Shown: positions 17,615 through 27,676 of the stretch, in pieces
Position numbering within the stretch: position 1 is the first letter of the stretch
Layout: the number at the start of each line of letters is the position of its first letter
Assembly (NCBI GenBank): GCA_003615045.1
Contig: ML014300.1
Coordinates: 1 to 35,838, forward strand
DNA: 35,838 bases
DNA from: Caulochytrium protostelioides
Taxonomy: Eukaryota > Chytridiomycota > Caulochytriomycetes > Caulochytriales > Caulochytriaceae
Direction of reading: 5' to 3'
Made by a program: the position numbers and the translations under genes
The notes under the pieces: generated by a model
What the model saw: only the letters and a program-made list of their open reading frames with translations
What the model was told of the DNA's origin: nothing
Database searches by the model: none

Positions 17615-19777
17615 ATGGCATTCCCCGGCTTGGTCGGCGCCGGCGCCAGCTGCTCGGGCGGCAACGCGCTCGGCAACCTCGCCAAGCAGCTGCATGAGCA
17701 GCCGACGCTCGGCCAAGACCGCGCCAACAGCGGCCTGCGGTCGTCGGAACCGGCGCGCCGCCATGATCCCGCGGGCCTCCGCGGCGCCCGCTGGCGGCCC
17801 GACAGCGACGCCTTTGCCCAGGAATTCCTCCACGGCGGCGGTCCGGGCAGCGACCCCGTCACGGGCCCGGGCCCGGCAGGCCCCCACGCGCACCACGGCC
17901 AGCGGCCGCCACCGCCGATGCAGCTGCCGCCGGGACCCGCGGCATTCGATGTCCACGAGCTCAGGCTGGCGCTCTCCCACGCGGCGAGCGTCCCGCACGG
18001 CCCGGAGGCCGCCGCCATGACCCCTCCAACGGCCTCCGGCACCGCCCCGCGCCGCCCCGGCTGGGCCGGCGAGTTCGCCCACGCCCATGCCCACGCCCAC
18101 GCCCACGCGCATCCGTTCCTGTTCCCGGCGTGGCCGCCGGCGTCCGCCATGGACGCGCGGAACGGGCCGAAGGCGGGCGCGATGGGCTCGGCGATGCCGC
18201 CGCCGCCGCCGCCGCCGCAGGCGCAGGCGCAGCCAGACGCGGCGCCGTGGGCGGCCCCGTTCGAGCTGGCGCGGCAAGACGTCGCGCGCGGGTCGCCGGC
18301 GCCGCTCGCGTCGCTGCCGCCCCCGCCCGCCGCGCTGGCGGCCCTGTCATCGATGCCCGCCCCGTCCGCCCTGTCGTCGATGCCGCCCGCGTGGCCGCAT
18401 CCCCTGCCGCATCCGATGCCGACGCTGGTCCCGCCGTCGTCGCATCCGCCGCAGGCGTCGGCATCGCCACCGGTTCTGCAAGACCCGCCCCCGTCGCAGG
18501 CTCAGCGAGAAGCCGAGCGGCCTGATGCGGATCCGCCCGCCTCGACCGCCACGGCAGAGGAGCAGGCCCGCCCCGACGCGCCGGCGCCGGCCCCCGCGAC
18601 GACGGCGGGCGAAAGGCCGCCGTTCGATCTGGGATGGACGGATGAGTTCGAGCGCGTGTGGGAACGGTGGGCGCGGCCCGGCGCCGAGGAGGACGATGAG
18701 GTCGACTGGGCGCGCGAGTGGAACGCGCTGGCAGAGACGGGCGCCTACGACGACGGCGCCTACGATCCGGACCCGCTGCGCGCGCCCCTCGCCGAATATG
18801 ACTTCGAGCGTGAGAATCCGTTCTTGGCGCACGCGGACCCGATGGCCGAAGGCCTGGCGATCCTGGCCCGCCAGGGCAATCTCACCGATGCGGCGCTCTG
18901 CTTCGAGGCCGCGGTCCAGCGCGACCCGGACAACAACGAGGGCTGGACGCTGCTGGGGCAGGTGCAAGCCGAGAACGAGAAGGAGCTGCCGGCGATCGCG
19001 GCGTTGCAGCGCGCGGTCCAGCAGGCGCCGCAGAACGCGCGCGCGCTGATGGCCCTCGCCGTGAGCTACACAAACGAGGGGCGCGACCGGCCGTCGTATG
19101 CGACGCTCGGGCGCTGGCTGCAAGTGCAGTATCCGTCGATGGTGCCCGAGGGCGCGCTGGACGACCCGGCGGCGATGCGCGGCGACGCGCTGCACGATCG
19201 CATGACGCAGTACTACATCGCCGCCGCGCGCGCGGGGCCCCAGGCACGCGTCCTGCCGCCTCGGGACGCGTCCGGCGCACCCGCCGACATTGATGCGGAC
19301 GTGCAGATCGGGCTGGGCGTGCTGTTCTACAACAGCGGCGCGTACGACAAGGCCGTGGACTGCTTCCGCGCGGCGCTGCGGCAGGACCCGCAGAACCACT
19401 TGCTGTGGAACCGGCTGGGCGCGACGCTCGCGAACAGCGGCCAGAGCGAGGACGCGATCGAGGCGTACGAGCGAGCGCTCGCGCTCAAGCCCCGCTTCAC
19501 GCGCGCCCGCTACAACCTGGGCGTGAGCTGCATCAGCATCGGGTGCTACAAGCAGGCCGCCGAGCATCTGCTGGACGCGCTGAGTCTCCACGAGCGCCCG
19601 CCCGCGGACGGGGCCCGGCCGACGACGCATGCGGGCATCCGCCACGTCAGCAGCAGCTTGTGGGAGACGCTGCGCCGCGCGTTCATCCTCATGGACCGCC
19701 GAGACCTGGTGGACCGGTCATACTCGGCCGACGCGAGCGTCGACGGGTTCCGGCAGGCTCTGGAGGGGATCGAGTAA
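17615..19777 (+). CDS. PEX5: Peroxin 5, cytosolic receptor for PTS1 peroxisomal matrix proteins
   Basis: 720 residues. ATG 17615 is chosen because the conserved PEX5 N-terminus follows: a Cys at position 13 (the residue ubiquitinated for receptor recycling), then GGNALGNLAKQL and the D/Q/R stretch. The N-terminal half is natively disordered and carries WxxxF motifs that bind PEX14/PEX13: WAGEF (150), WAAPF (212) and WTDEF (341), with WAREW (365) as a variant. A His-Ala repeat follows the first motif. Residues about 408-655 hold the TPR array with the PEX5 signature EGLAILARQGNLTDAALCFE and YNSGAYDKAVDCF. Asparagines expected to hold the C-terminal SKL backbone are present: N599, N607 and N634 (LWNRLGATLAN, ARYNLGVSC). 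The C-terminal helical bundle is present (SSSLWETLRRAFILM). The protein is full length for the family and no intron is evident. Confidence 0.97.
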   Translation: MAFPGLVGAGASCSGGNALGNLAKQLHEQPTLGQDRANSGLRSSEPARRHDPAGLRGARWRPDSDAFAQEFLHGGGPGSDPVTGPGPAGPHAHHGQRPPPPMQLPPGPAAFDVHELRLALSHAASVPHGPEAAAMTPPTASGTAPRRPGWAGEFAHAHAHAHAHAHPFLFPAWPPASAMDARNGPKAGAMGSAMPPPPPPPQAQAQPDAAPWAAPFELARQDVARGSPAPLASLPPPPAALAALSSMPAPSALSSMPPAWPHPLPHPMPTLVPPSSHPPQASASPPVLQDPPPSQAQREAERPDADPPASTATAEEQARPDAPAPAPATTAGERPPFDLGWTDEFERVWERWARPGAEEDDEVDWAREWNALAETGAYDDGAYDPDPLRAPLAEYDFERENPFLAHADPMAEGLAILARQGNLTDAALCFEAAVQRDPDNNEGWTLLGQVQAENEKELPAIAALQRAVQQAPQNARALMALAVSYTNEGRDRPSYATLGRWLQVQYPSMVPEGALDDPAAMRGDALHDRMTQYYIAAARAGPQARVLPPRDASGAPADIDADVQIGLGVLFYNSGAYDKAVDCFRAALRQDPQNHLLWNRLGATLANSGQSEDAIEAYERALALKPRFTRARYNLGVSCISIGCYKQAAEHLLDALSLHERPPADGARPTTHAGIRHVSSSLWETLRRAFILMDRRDLVDRSYSADASVDGFRQALEGIE

Positions 19778-20453
19778 GGGATCGGCCCCTCTCCCGGATG
19801 ATCGCCGTCTCGCCCGTCAACCGAGGCTTCTTGAGGATGGTCGCCGCGTCTGATCGGGATGATGCGCACGACGTGTATGATGTTAATGAGTAATGTTCCC
19901 ATGAGCAGCATGGGCCCTCCAAGGATCGGCAGATCGACGTCTCTCGCGTGATGCTCCGTCTTTTCGCGAGAGAGAGAGACAGAGAGAGAGACAAGGAGGG
20001 ACCTTTGCCGTTGGAGATGGGAGCGAGGAAAGCGAGGGAGGACCCCTTGGCCGGGTCGCCCCCCACCCAACCCCCCTCGGTGGCGGGCGGTCGCGCCGAT
20101 CCTTCGCATGGGCATGCTAGGATAGCGCCATCCGAGCTCGTCCTCGCAGCGAGCCCGACCGCGATATAGCGTGCCCGTGTCCATCTGGATCGCGGCGTGC
20201 TACGGCCACGGGCATGCCGTCGCATCACATGGCTGAGTCTCCCATGTCCTGGCGTGCCACCACCATCGCGTCGCGTCGAGCATCCTATCGGTGGGTCGGG
20301 TGCGTGGGCGCGTCGACGCCCCTGGAATTCGAGGCTCCACCGGCCTGCGGCGACTTCGGCGCGTGAATCCCGGCTCTCCTCTCCGCTCCATTCCGCAACG
20401 TCGCGCCGCCGCTTGCCTGGACGCGGCCGCCGTCCTCGCCGCCGCCGCGCGGG
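19778..20453. other. Spacer between PEX5 and CCZ1
   Basis: No gene is visible. It contains a GA-rich microsatellite (19966-19992), the PEX5 3' flank and the CCZ1 promoter. The ATGATG/TTAATG-rich 19860-19900 part is locally AT-richer, as expected for a 3' UTR and polyadenylation region. Confidence 0.5.
19966..19992. repeat. (GA)n-rich microsatellite
   Basis: An imperfect run of GA units interrupted by AC, in the spacer downstream of PEX5. Non-coding. Confidence 0.85.
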
Positions 20454-22205
20454 ATGGCCCACTGGATCCCGGCGTCGGTGGCGGCGTTCGCCATCTACCG
20501 TCCGCCGGTGACGCCGCAGAGCGATCCCGCGGATACCGATGTCCTCTTCACGTATCCGCGGTCGGCCGACCGTGCCGCCATCGTGCAGGCCGTCAGCACG
20601 GCCCAGGGCCTGGTGCACTTCGCGCAGATGTTCGAGCCAGCGGCCGGCGGCGGCGGCGGCAGCAGCAGCAGCAGCGCGACGCGCATCGTGACGCGGCATA
20701 CGACGACGGCGCTGCGGCATCCCGAGCCGGGGTTCTGGATGCTGCTCGTGCTGAGCCACGAGCACACGGTGCGCCGCGCGCGCCGCGACCCGGCGGCCGT
20801 CGACGCCGCCGTCGACCGCACCGCGGCCACCGACCACGCCGACCGCGTGCTGGCGCAGCTCCACGCGACGTTCGCGCTGCTCTTCCACTCATTCGCGGCG
20901 CTCGAGCGCGATTATCACGACGGCGTCAGCGGCGCCGACGAACCCGCGTTCCGCGCCGCGCTCGCGACCTTCTTCACCCTGGAGCTCGACCAGCTCGCGC
21001 AGCAGTTCTATGCACCGCCGCTCGCTGACCGCGTCGGCTGCCTCGCCGACGGGTATGCGAGGCTGGCGCTGGCGCCCGAGGCCCACGTCCGCGCCGTCGC
21101 CGTCGTCCACGAGCTGCTCGCGATGACGCCGCCGTTCGAGGCCGCCGTGGTGCTGTGGAAGGACCGCGTCGTCGTCTCGACGCTCGGCGCCACGGCCGAC
21201 CTCGTTCCGCTCTACCACTACCTGCTGCGGCCCTGCGGCCACCGGCCGGACCAGCACCTCCTATACAACACGGCCAAGCAAGCGAGCGACACGCCCATGA
21301 TCCCGTGGCTGCACCCGGTGCCGCTGCCGCCCGCGACAGCGTCGCCGTCAGCGGCGTTGCCATCGCTGGCCGCCGCCACCGCGTGGCTCAGCGCCCGCGT
21401 CGGCGTCCACGCCGGCGCCTCAAAGCGGCCGCCCACCGATGCCTACACGGGCTACCTCATTGGGCCGGAGCCCGAGCGGCTCGTGCGGCGTTCGCCGCGA
21501 TCGCCGGATCGCCCGCCGGCGGCGGGGGACGCGCATCGCTCGTCAACGTTCGAGCGGCTGCACCAGATCTACACGGGCGCCGACCTCGACGCGCGCGGCC
21601 TGCTCGCCTACCAGGCGGGCGGCGACTGGACCGCCGTGCTGCTGACGCCCGCGGGCACGCACGCGCAGTCGCTGGCGCGCCGCGCCCTCCGCGCCCTTTG
21701 CGCGCCCCTCGACCGCGCCCTTCGTGAGCTGGACGCGCTGGCGGCGCCTGCCGTCCGCGCCGCCCTCGCCGAGGCCCGCATCCGCGCCTGGCCCGCCCCG
21801 GGCGCGCCGCTCGTCGCCGCCGCCGTCAGCCGCACGGGCCAGGGCACCTCCGGGCGGGCTGACCGCGTGCTGGCGTCGCCCGGCGGTCGGCCGGTGGGCG
21901 TGTCGCGCCGCGTGGCGGCCGTCGCGCACGGCGAGCGCGTGTTGCGGGCCCTGGCGCCCTGGCTGCGGGCCGACGGCCTGCCGCAGCGCCCGTCCGCCGA
22001 CGCCGACGCCGACGCCGACGCTGATGCCGATGCCGATGCCGATATCGATGCCGAGGCCGAGACCGAGGCCGACTGGGCCGTCGAGGAGGCCGTGTGGGTC
22101 TTGGAGAACGGGACGACCGTGATGGCGCGCTGTGATGCCAGTGGGTCGACGGCGCAGGTCGTGGACGCCGTGGTGGCACCCTGGCGGCTGGCCAGGGCCG
22201 GCTGA
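20454..22205 (+). CDS. CCZ1: CCZ1, subunit of the Mon1-Ccz1 Rab7 guanine-nucleotide exchange factor
   Basis: 583 residues. The N-terminus reads as the first longin domain of CCZ1: ASVAAFAIYRP, then DTDVLFTYPRSADRAAIVQA and AQGLVHFAQMF (human CCZ1 has ...FFIYNP..., ILFYHP..., AIVQFTRTF). GFWMLLVLSHEHTV matches the FWMVMVV strand, and a helical stretch with LFHSFAALERDY corresponds to the hairpin between strands. A second longin-like segment follows (FEAAVVLWKDRVVVSTL, LVPLYHYLL). An Asp-Ala dipeptide repeat sits at about 515-541, and the last strand-like segment (EAVWVLENGTTVMAR) ends the protein. Mon1-Ccz1 activates Rab7/Ypt7 on late endosomes and autophagosomes. It lies 676 bp downstream of PEX5 on the same strand with its own spacer. 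The start is the first ATG before conserved sequence. No intron is needed. Confidence 0.9.
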   Translation: MAHWIPASVAAFAIYRPPVTPQSDPADTDVLFTYPRSADRAAIVQAVSTAQGLVHFAQMFEPAAGGGGGSSSSSATRIVTRHTTTALRHPEPGFWMLLVLSHEHTVRRARRDPAAVDAAVDRTAATDHADRVLAQLHATFALLFHSFAALERDYHDGVSGADEPAFRAALATFFTLELDQLAQQFYAPPLADRVGCLADGYARLALAPEAHVRAVAVVHELLAMTPPFEAAVVLWKDRVVVSTLGATADLVPLYHYLLRPCGHRPDQHLLYNTAKQASDTPMIPWLHPVPLPPATASPSAALPSLAAATAWLSARVGVHAGASKRPPTDAYTGYLIGPEPERLVRRSPRSPDRPPAAGDAHRSSTFERLHQIYTGADLDARGLLAYQAGGDWTAVLLTPAGTHAQSLARRALRALCAPLDRALRELDALAAPAVRAALAEARIRAWPAPGAPLVAAAVSRTGQGTSGRADRVLASPGGRPVGVSRRVAAVAHGERVLRALAPWLRADGLPQRPSADADADADADADADADIDAEAETEADWAVEEAVWVLENGTTVMARCDASGSTAQVVDAVVAPWRLARAG

Positions 22206-22321
22206 TCACCGGTCCTCGTCGACCGCCAGAGCACCCCCTGCCCCCGCCTCGCGGCGTGTTCCCCTCGCTGGGTTTTCTATGCGTACAGAGAATGCTATTA
22301 TCGTAGAGTGGCGAGAAGCGC

Positions 22322-25249
22322 TTAGTAGATCGGGTTATAGTCGAGGGCAGGGTGCTGCTTGCGGCGCCGCTTGGGCGCTTCGTTCTCGCGGAGGCGGCGG
22401 CGGATCGCGAGCAGGACAATGATGAGCAGGGTGACGCTGATGCCGAGCGCGAAGGTAGCGCCGACGGCGCGGAGAAAGGAGGCACGTCCCTCCACGGTCT
22501 GGGTGAGTTCGTACCAGAACCCCGAGCGGTACTCGAGGAAGATCTCGGCCGCCGGGATCGGGGCGTGGTCGATCGGCTGGAGCTTCTGCGCCTTCAGGGT
22601 CTTGTAGATCGGGTGGTGGTACCATGCGTCTTGGCTCTGAGACGCGAGGTCGGCGCTGATGACCTGATCGATGTTTTCGGGACACCAGGCCGGCAGCTTG
22701 CTGAACACGTGCGTTTCGGTGATGGCCTGCATCTGGGCCACGGCGCCGATGTCGCGCTCGCAGAGCTCCTTCATGGTGGTGAAGAAGCGGTGCAATGTGC
22801 GGCGGGCGGCCGCGCTTTTGTCGAGAAGGCGTTCGATCGGGATCGCGGTAAACTGCTGTTCCGACGGCACAATGTTCTTCAGCCATCGCTCGAGCTCGCG
22901 GCAGCGTTCGGCCCGATACGCGATCTGTTCATACGACAGCTCACCGACCAAAGGGTTGGCAACCGTCGGTTCGGCTCCGAGCCGCAAGGAGTCGGGGACC
23001 TCGTTCCCCTTGAGCATATTAGCAAACTCGCCCGGCGGCAGTTGCTTCATCAGCACCTCGATGGTTTCGATATACTCGTGGAAGAGGGCTTGCGCGGTGG
23101 AAGGCATGCTGGGGGCCCCCGACTGCAGCGGGGCAAAGCGGGGATCGAACCACGGGGCGGTCAGGATCCCGTCGAACGCGAGCTTGCTTTTTGCCAGCAC
23201 CTGCGTGAGTTCGGGCAAGCGGTTGTAGCGGAGATCGGCCACCTCGCGGAACGCGGTGACCACGTGCTCGTACTCGTTGGTGTTCTTGAAAATTTCCACG
23301 ATGCGTTGGAACTCGTCATACAACGGGGTCGGCAGCAGCCCCTCGTAGTCGGCCATGTACTCCGGGTGGCGATGGAGCCAGGACGACCAAGACATGAGAT
23401 TCTGCACGGCCTGACGCTCGGCATTGTTCGACAGCAGAGTCGCGGGTAAGGCAGCGGGGTCCTTGACGCCGGGCCCCCAGACCGCGAGGTCGCCACTAAC
23501 CACTTGCCAGAGCCTATTAAAGCTGACCGTCGGTCGGAGATGGCCTTGCTGCGATTCGAGAATCGGTTCAAACGTCGCCGCGAAGGCCTTTCCACTGGGC
23601 TTCAAGAGATCGTCTTTCATGGCGGCGACCGCCTGCTGCAAGCTTTGGCCGGACTCGACGGGTATTTGGCAAGGATGGAACTTCATGTCGTCGCGAAGCA
23701 CTTCGTAGCCGGCCTTGCCCTGGCGCAGGATGACCTTCTCTGGCGCTGTTCCTTCCGGCCCCGGAATCTCGACGACCTCGACGCGTTGCCAGGTCATGGG
23801 CACCCGCTGCCCCTCTTCATTGACCCAAAAAAATGGTTTGTCGCGCTTTAGCTTCTGCGGGGGAGCCTGCGGCAGCTTCTGCGCAGTGGTCTGCGGCGGC
23901 TTCGGTGTTCCCAGGAGGGTCGCTGGCCCTTTGGTCAAGCCTGCCGTCTGCGTCCCACGCCAGGCCGCCAACGCGTGCTCCCGGTTCTCGCGCATCATGA
24001 GATGGCCACGCTCAAAGAGGACCTGCTGCTCGGACGAAAAGAAGTGCGGCGACAGATCGGTCTCCGGGAGCACCGTCGGCTTGATCCCCACCGAGTGGGT
24101 ATACCTGACCGGCATCTCGCTCATCTTGAAGGTACCCCGCACCGTCTCGAACATCGACCGGACCTTCTTGTGGAGCGCCCGCAGATCCCTGTCGGCCTGC
24201 TGCGTAATCACGTCGACGGTCTCGGCAGGAGACAACCGCAGCGACACCGACGACGACAGGGACGCGAGCGGCGAGGCTGGAGCGAACACGGAGGCGTATG
24301 CCGACGCTGCGGACGACGACGATACAGGCGATGACGATAGCGGCGCCGTGTCGCGCCGCGCGAGACGACGCGAGGACGACGCGGGTCCCGGCACGACGGC
24401 CGCAGGCGGCGCCGGCGTATCGGCTTCCCAATGCCCGGCGAGGCGCCCGAGCACGCCGAGCGAAACAGGCGGCTCGCCGTCGCCCGTGTTGCGGAAACGC
24501 ACCGTGGTGCGGGAGACCAGCGCCTCGGCGAGCGCGGCGAAGAGCGGCTGCGCCGCGGCGCGATGTGCGGCCGTCAGCGGCGACGCGGGCCCGAAGGCCG
24601 GGTCGTCCGCGAGCCACCGGCCGACGTGCAGGCCGACCGCGGCGGCTAGGGCCGCCTTGAGCCGCGCGACATGCGTCGCGTGCACGGACGGCTCGACGAG
24701 CAGCATGGTCGCCGTGAGGCCTGCGTCTGCCGTCTGCTGCGTGTACCGCGCGAGTGCGTGGGCCATGGCGCGGGTGATCCCCGGGTCGTGCACCGCCGCC
24801 TGCAGCGCCGCAGACTGCGGCGGCGTCCATGGCGACGATGACGACGACGACGATGACGACGACGCGGGAGAGTCCGGGCCACCGTGGTTGGCGAGCTGCG
24901 CCAGATGCCACTGCACCAGCGGGTCCGTCAGCAGATCGAGCAACAGATCGTTGTACGCCGCAGCCGTCGCGCGGTCTTCGACGGCCTGCGGGCCGGCGGG
25001 CGTCAGACGCCACCGCGGCCGGCTGTCCGCCGCCGGCACAGCGCTGACGTCGCTGACGGTGACGGGCACCGGTAAAGCGCTGCTGGCCTCGGCGGCATCG
25101 GCAGCGTCGAAAGTTTCGGTGGTGGCGGCGGCGGTGGTGGTGGCGGTGGCGAGAAGGCCGCCGTGGAGGCCATGGCCGGCGTGGGCGAGGAACCAAAGCG
25201 CCCACACGAGGCGCGCGAGGGCCCGGTGGCGCGCGGGTAACCGCAGCAT
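22322..25249 (-). CDS. Type I membrane protein of unknown family, 975 residues
   Basis: ATG 25249 gives a signal peptide (MLRLPARHRALARLVWALWF, continuing LAHAGHG); the frame upstream offers only a TTG. The lumenal or extracellular part has two compositions. The first 300 residues are Ala/Thr/Ser/Asp-rich and very GC-biased. From about residue 330 to 920 the protein is normal globular, mostly helical sequence (for example RHPEYMADYEGLLPTPLYDE and YEHVVTAFREVADLRYNRLP) with few Cys. A transmembrane helix near the C-terminus (GISVTLLIIVLLAI) is followed by the basic stop-transfer RRRLRENEAPKRRRK and a short cytosolic tail ending in Asn-Pro-Ile-Tyr. It ends 116 bp from CCZ1 in convergent orientation. 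I do not recognise any domain; a surface or endomembrane receptor-like role is only a guess from topology. Confidence 0.83.
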   Translation of the reverse strand: MLRLPARHRALARLVWALWFLAHAGHGLHGGLLATATTTAAATTETFDAADAAEASSALPVPVTVSDVSAVPAADSRPRWRLTPAGPQAVEDRATAAAYNDLLLDLLTDPLVQWHLAQLANHGGPDSPASSSSSSSSSSPWTPPQSAALQAAVHDPGITRAMAHALARYTQQTADAGLTATMLLVEPSVHATHVARLKAALAAAVGLHVGRWLADDPAFGPASPLTAAHRAAAQPLFAALAEALVSRTTVRFRNTGDGEPPVSLGVLGRLAGHWEADTPAPPAAVVPGPASSSRRLARRDTAPLSSSPVSSSSAASAYASVFAPASPLASLSSSVSLRLSPAETVDVITQQADRDLRALHKKVRSMFETVRGTFKMSEMPVRYTHSVGIKPTVLPETDLSPHFFSSEQQVLFERGHLMMRENREHALAAWRGTQTAGLTKGPATLLGTPKPPQTTAQKLPQAPPQKLKRDKPFFWVNEEGQRVPMTWQRVEVVEIPGPEGTAPEKVILRQGKAGYEVLRDDMKFHPCQIPVESGQSLQQAVAAMKDDLLKPSGKAFAATFEPILESQQGHLRPTVSFNRLWQVVSGDLAVWGPGVKDPAALPATLLSNNAERQAVQNLMSWSSWLHRHPEYMADYEGLLPTPLYDEFQRIVEIFKNTNEYEHVVTAFREVADLRYNRLPELTQVLAKSKLAFDGILTAPWFDPRFAPLQSGAPSMPSTAQALFHEYIETIEVLMKQLPPGEFANMLKGNEVPDSLRLGAEPTVANPLVGELSYEQIAYRAERCRELERWLKNIVPSEQQFTAIPIERLLDKSAAARRTLHRFFTTMKELCERDIGAVAQMQAITETHVFSKLPAWCPENIDQVISADLASQSQDAWYHHPIYKTLKAQKLQPIDHAPIPAAEIFLEYRSGFWYELTQTVEGRASFLRAVGATFALGISVTLLIIVLLAIRRRLRENEAPKRRRKQHPALDYNPIY

Positions 25250-25995
25250 GGCGCGCGGCGCCCGATCAGGCAATCGTCACGGCGAACGGGGGATGGATCT
25301 GTCCTGCGCCAGCGCTGCTGCGCTTCGACGCCGCCGTCGGGGCCGTCGCGGCCGTCGCGGGCGGAGTTAGGAGTTAGGAATTAGGAGGCCACGATGCGCC
25401 TCAGAGACGCGCTGCGTACCACTGACGGAGCGCGTACGGCGGCAAGACGCTGCACGCGCAACGGCGCCACGGCGATGCTGCCGCGACTTCCACTAATCAC
25501 GGTCGATGTGGCCTCCGGTGGGATGGGAAGCGATGGGCGGGCTCGGAAAGGGAAGGGGACGAGGACACCCCCAGAGGAATGAGGCCCTGTCGGAGTCGCG
25601 AGGGACAGCGACGCGAGCGACGAATGAGGGGCGCTGCGGTCGAGGAGGATCCAGCGGAGCTTCGGGGGGGGGGACGTCGGAGCGAAAGCGGCGATGATCA
25701 GGCAGGAACGTGGCCGTGGATACCGTCGAGGTGACTCTCTATCTAGCGGGAATCGTCTTATCCCAGGCCGCTGTCGTTGTCGTTGTTGCTCGTGCTGCTG
25801 TGGTTGCTGCTGCTGATGCTGTTGGTCCTGTTGCTGTTGTGAGGGATAGCGTCGTTCTCATTGGACACCCGAGTATCAAGAAGCCGTCGTGGCGGGAGGA
25901 AGGAAGCGACGTGTCGCGGCACGTGCGAGGATGAGACGCCGGCACCCGCCAATATCAGGGATCGACGGCACTCGTCACCATGCGGGTCGGACACT

Positions 25996-26033
25996 CACAC
26001 ACACACACACACACACACATACACACACACACA
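25996..26033. repeat. (CA)n microsatellite
   Basis: About 19 CA units with one TA interruption near 26020. Non-coding. Confidence 0.95.
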
Positions 26034-27631
26034 TCGCTATCGACCGACCGGGACGGCTGGCCCATGGCGCAGGCCCTCATGCACCGGCATCAAGCGTGGC
26101 CCGCATCGTCCTGCGGAGGCCGTTCCGACGACCCCGAAGGCCCGCTACTCAGCAGTGTCAAGGCTGGCCGACTCGCCATGTGGCAGCGCGCGCACCGCAT
26201 CCACCCTAGGGCATCGAGCGCCGCGGCGACGGCCCCGGCTGGCTCGGGCCGCCAGCGTGCTTAGCGCCGTGGGACGCCGCCGCGCTCGAGACGGGTGCAC
26301 TGCGGGGATCGGCCACGGCCGGCATCGCCTCAAAGAAACAGGTCGGAGCCAAGGAGTGCATGAAGCTTCGCCATGTCGCGCTCGCTTTCCTTTAAAACGA
26401 CGTGTGCGCGGAGAGGTGCTTCGAGACCTCCTTGGCCCTGTCGGTTGGACCCCCCCGCCGCCGTCGTCCACCGCAGCGCTTGGCTGTCGGAGTTGGCGGG
26501 CGGCCCTTCTTTCCTTTTTCTTCCTTTTTTGTGGTTCATCCATCGGCGTGCGCCCGCCAGGCCGAGCAGCCCTGGTGGGCCCTTCGTCGGCCGACAAGTT
26601 TACCGTATCTCAGGCAGCGTCACGGTCGGCCAGCGGATGCCCGGGAGTCATGGGCCGGCGTCGAAACACCCGTCACACAGCGGCCGTCGAAGCCATTGTC
26701 CCGCCGAATGCACACGTCGGCTGCGCGCGCCGCGGTCCAAGCCGTGCACCGACGCCGGCGCTGCCGCCTCGCGTCGGCGCCCTTGGCGGTGCCCGGCGGC
26801 CTCATCAGATTTGCGCGGTGGGTCTCAGCGCATGCGGCCACCCAGGCCAGCGTGGGATGGTTTGGGCCGCGATGCTGGAACAGGCATCGCGCAGGCAGGA
26901 CCTCGCTAGGACAAGCGGCAAGGTTGGGGTCAGGTTAGGGGCTAGGCGTCGCGAGTATCGTGAATGTCCATCAGGCTCATGGGCGCTGTCATCACCGGAG
27001 ACACCCCGAGTGGATCCGCCGTTCCGGTCGCCCACCACCACGATACGGGATTCTGTGATTCCGACGCCAGGGATCGCTGGAGGTCGGTTCAGGCATGACC
27101 GCTGCCGCGAGCGTGATGAAGCCAGGCACCGCGAAGCGAAGCGAGACGCGAGGCTGCTTGAGGAACGTCCTTGAGGGTCGGCCTGGTCCAAGAGCCATGC
27201 TGATGGCCGTCAGCCAGCTCGGGTATGCTGAGGTCGGAGGCGGGACATTCCCTCCGCATCGGCCTCGCGCGCGCCACATGCGCGAGGGTGGCGTCGGGCG
27301 GGTTGTGGCGGGATAGACAGGGGTGGCCGCCCATCGCCTCGGCCGACCACGGCGCAGCACCTGCCTCGATGGCGCTGCGGCCGAAGGGGTCCGACCGCCG
27401 TGTCGCCGTCGGTGTTCACGGTGATCTGCGGGGAAGGCACGTGGGCGACCGCCCATGCCGGGCGCCCAGCTCCGCGCCACGTGCGGCGCGCCGCGGCACG
27501 CCAGACGCGTCAGATCCGACTCCTGAGCGGCGGACGCGTCATTGGGCAGCCGCTTGGCCTCATTGATCCTTTGGCTCATTCCGTCTGCGGACACCTGTTG
27601 CCCGCCGATTCTCGCGTCGAGACTTCTCTCA

Positions 27632-27661
27632 CTTTCGCTTTCGCTTTCGCTTTCGCTTTCG
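27632..27661 (+). repeat. Five tandem CTTTCG hexamers in the NAA20 leader
   Basis: Five perfect 6-nt units end 15 bp before the NAA20 ATG. The pyrimidine-rich strand is the coding strand, so the array is probably in the 5' UTR or at the transcription start. Confidence 0.9.
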
Positions 27662-27676
27662 TCGCGGCGACCGACC

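Larger units (their letters stand above)
25250..27676. other. Gene-poor 2.4 kb with microsatellites
   Basis: This is a head-to-head spacer between the unknown type I membrane protein and NAA20, so it holds two promoters. It contains three TTAGGA-type units near 25365-25388, a G10 run (25664-25673), a CA microsatellite (25996-26033) and a CTTTCG hexamer array just before the NAA20 start. The long plus-strand open frame from about 25861 to 27174 translates through the CA repeat and has no conserved feature, so it is not called as a gene. No RNA gene was seen. Confidence 0.5.

Noticed and set aside
23135-23160. B-box-like GGTTCGATCCC on the minus strand
   Set aside because: It lies inside the coding sequence of the type I membrane protein (Trp-Phe-Asp-Pro codons), with no tRNA fold around it.
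25250-25273. Eight-residue extension of the type I membrane protein from a TTG
   Set aside because: The first ATG (25249) directly gives a proper signal peptide.
25861-27174. 437-codon plus-strand open frame
   Set aside because: It reads through the CA microsatellite as Thr-His repeats and shows no conserved segment.
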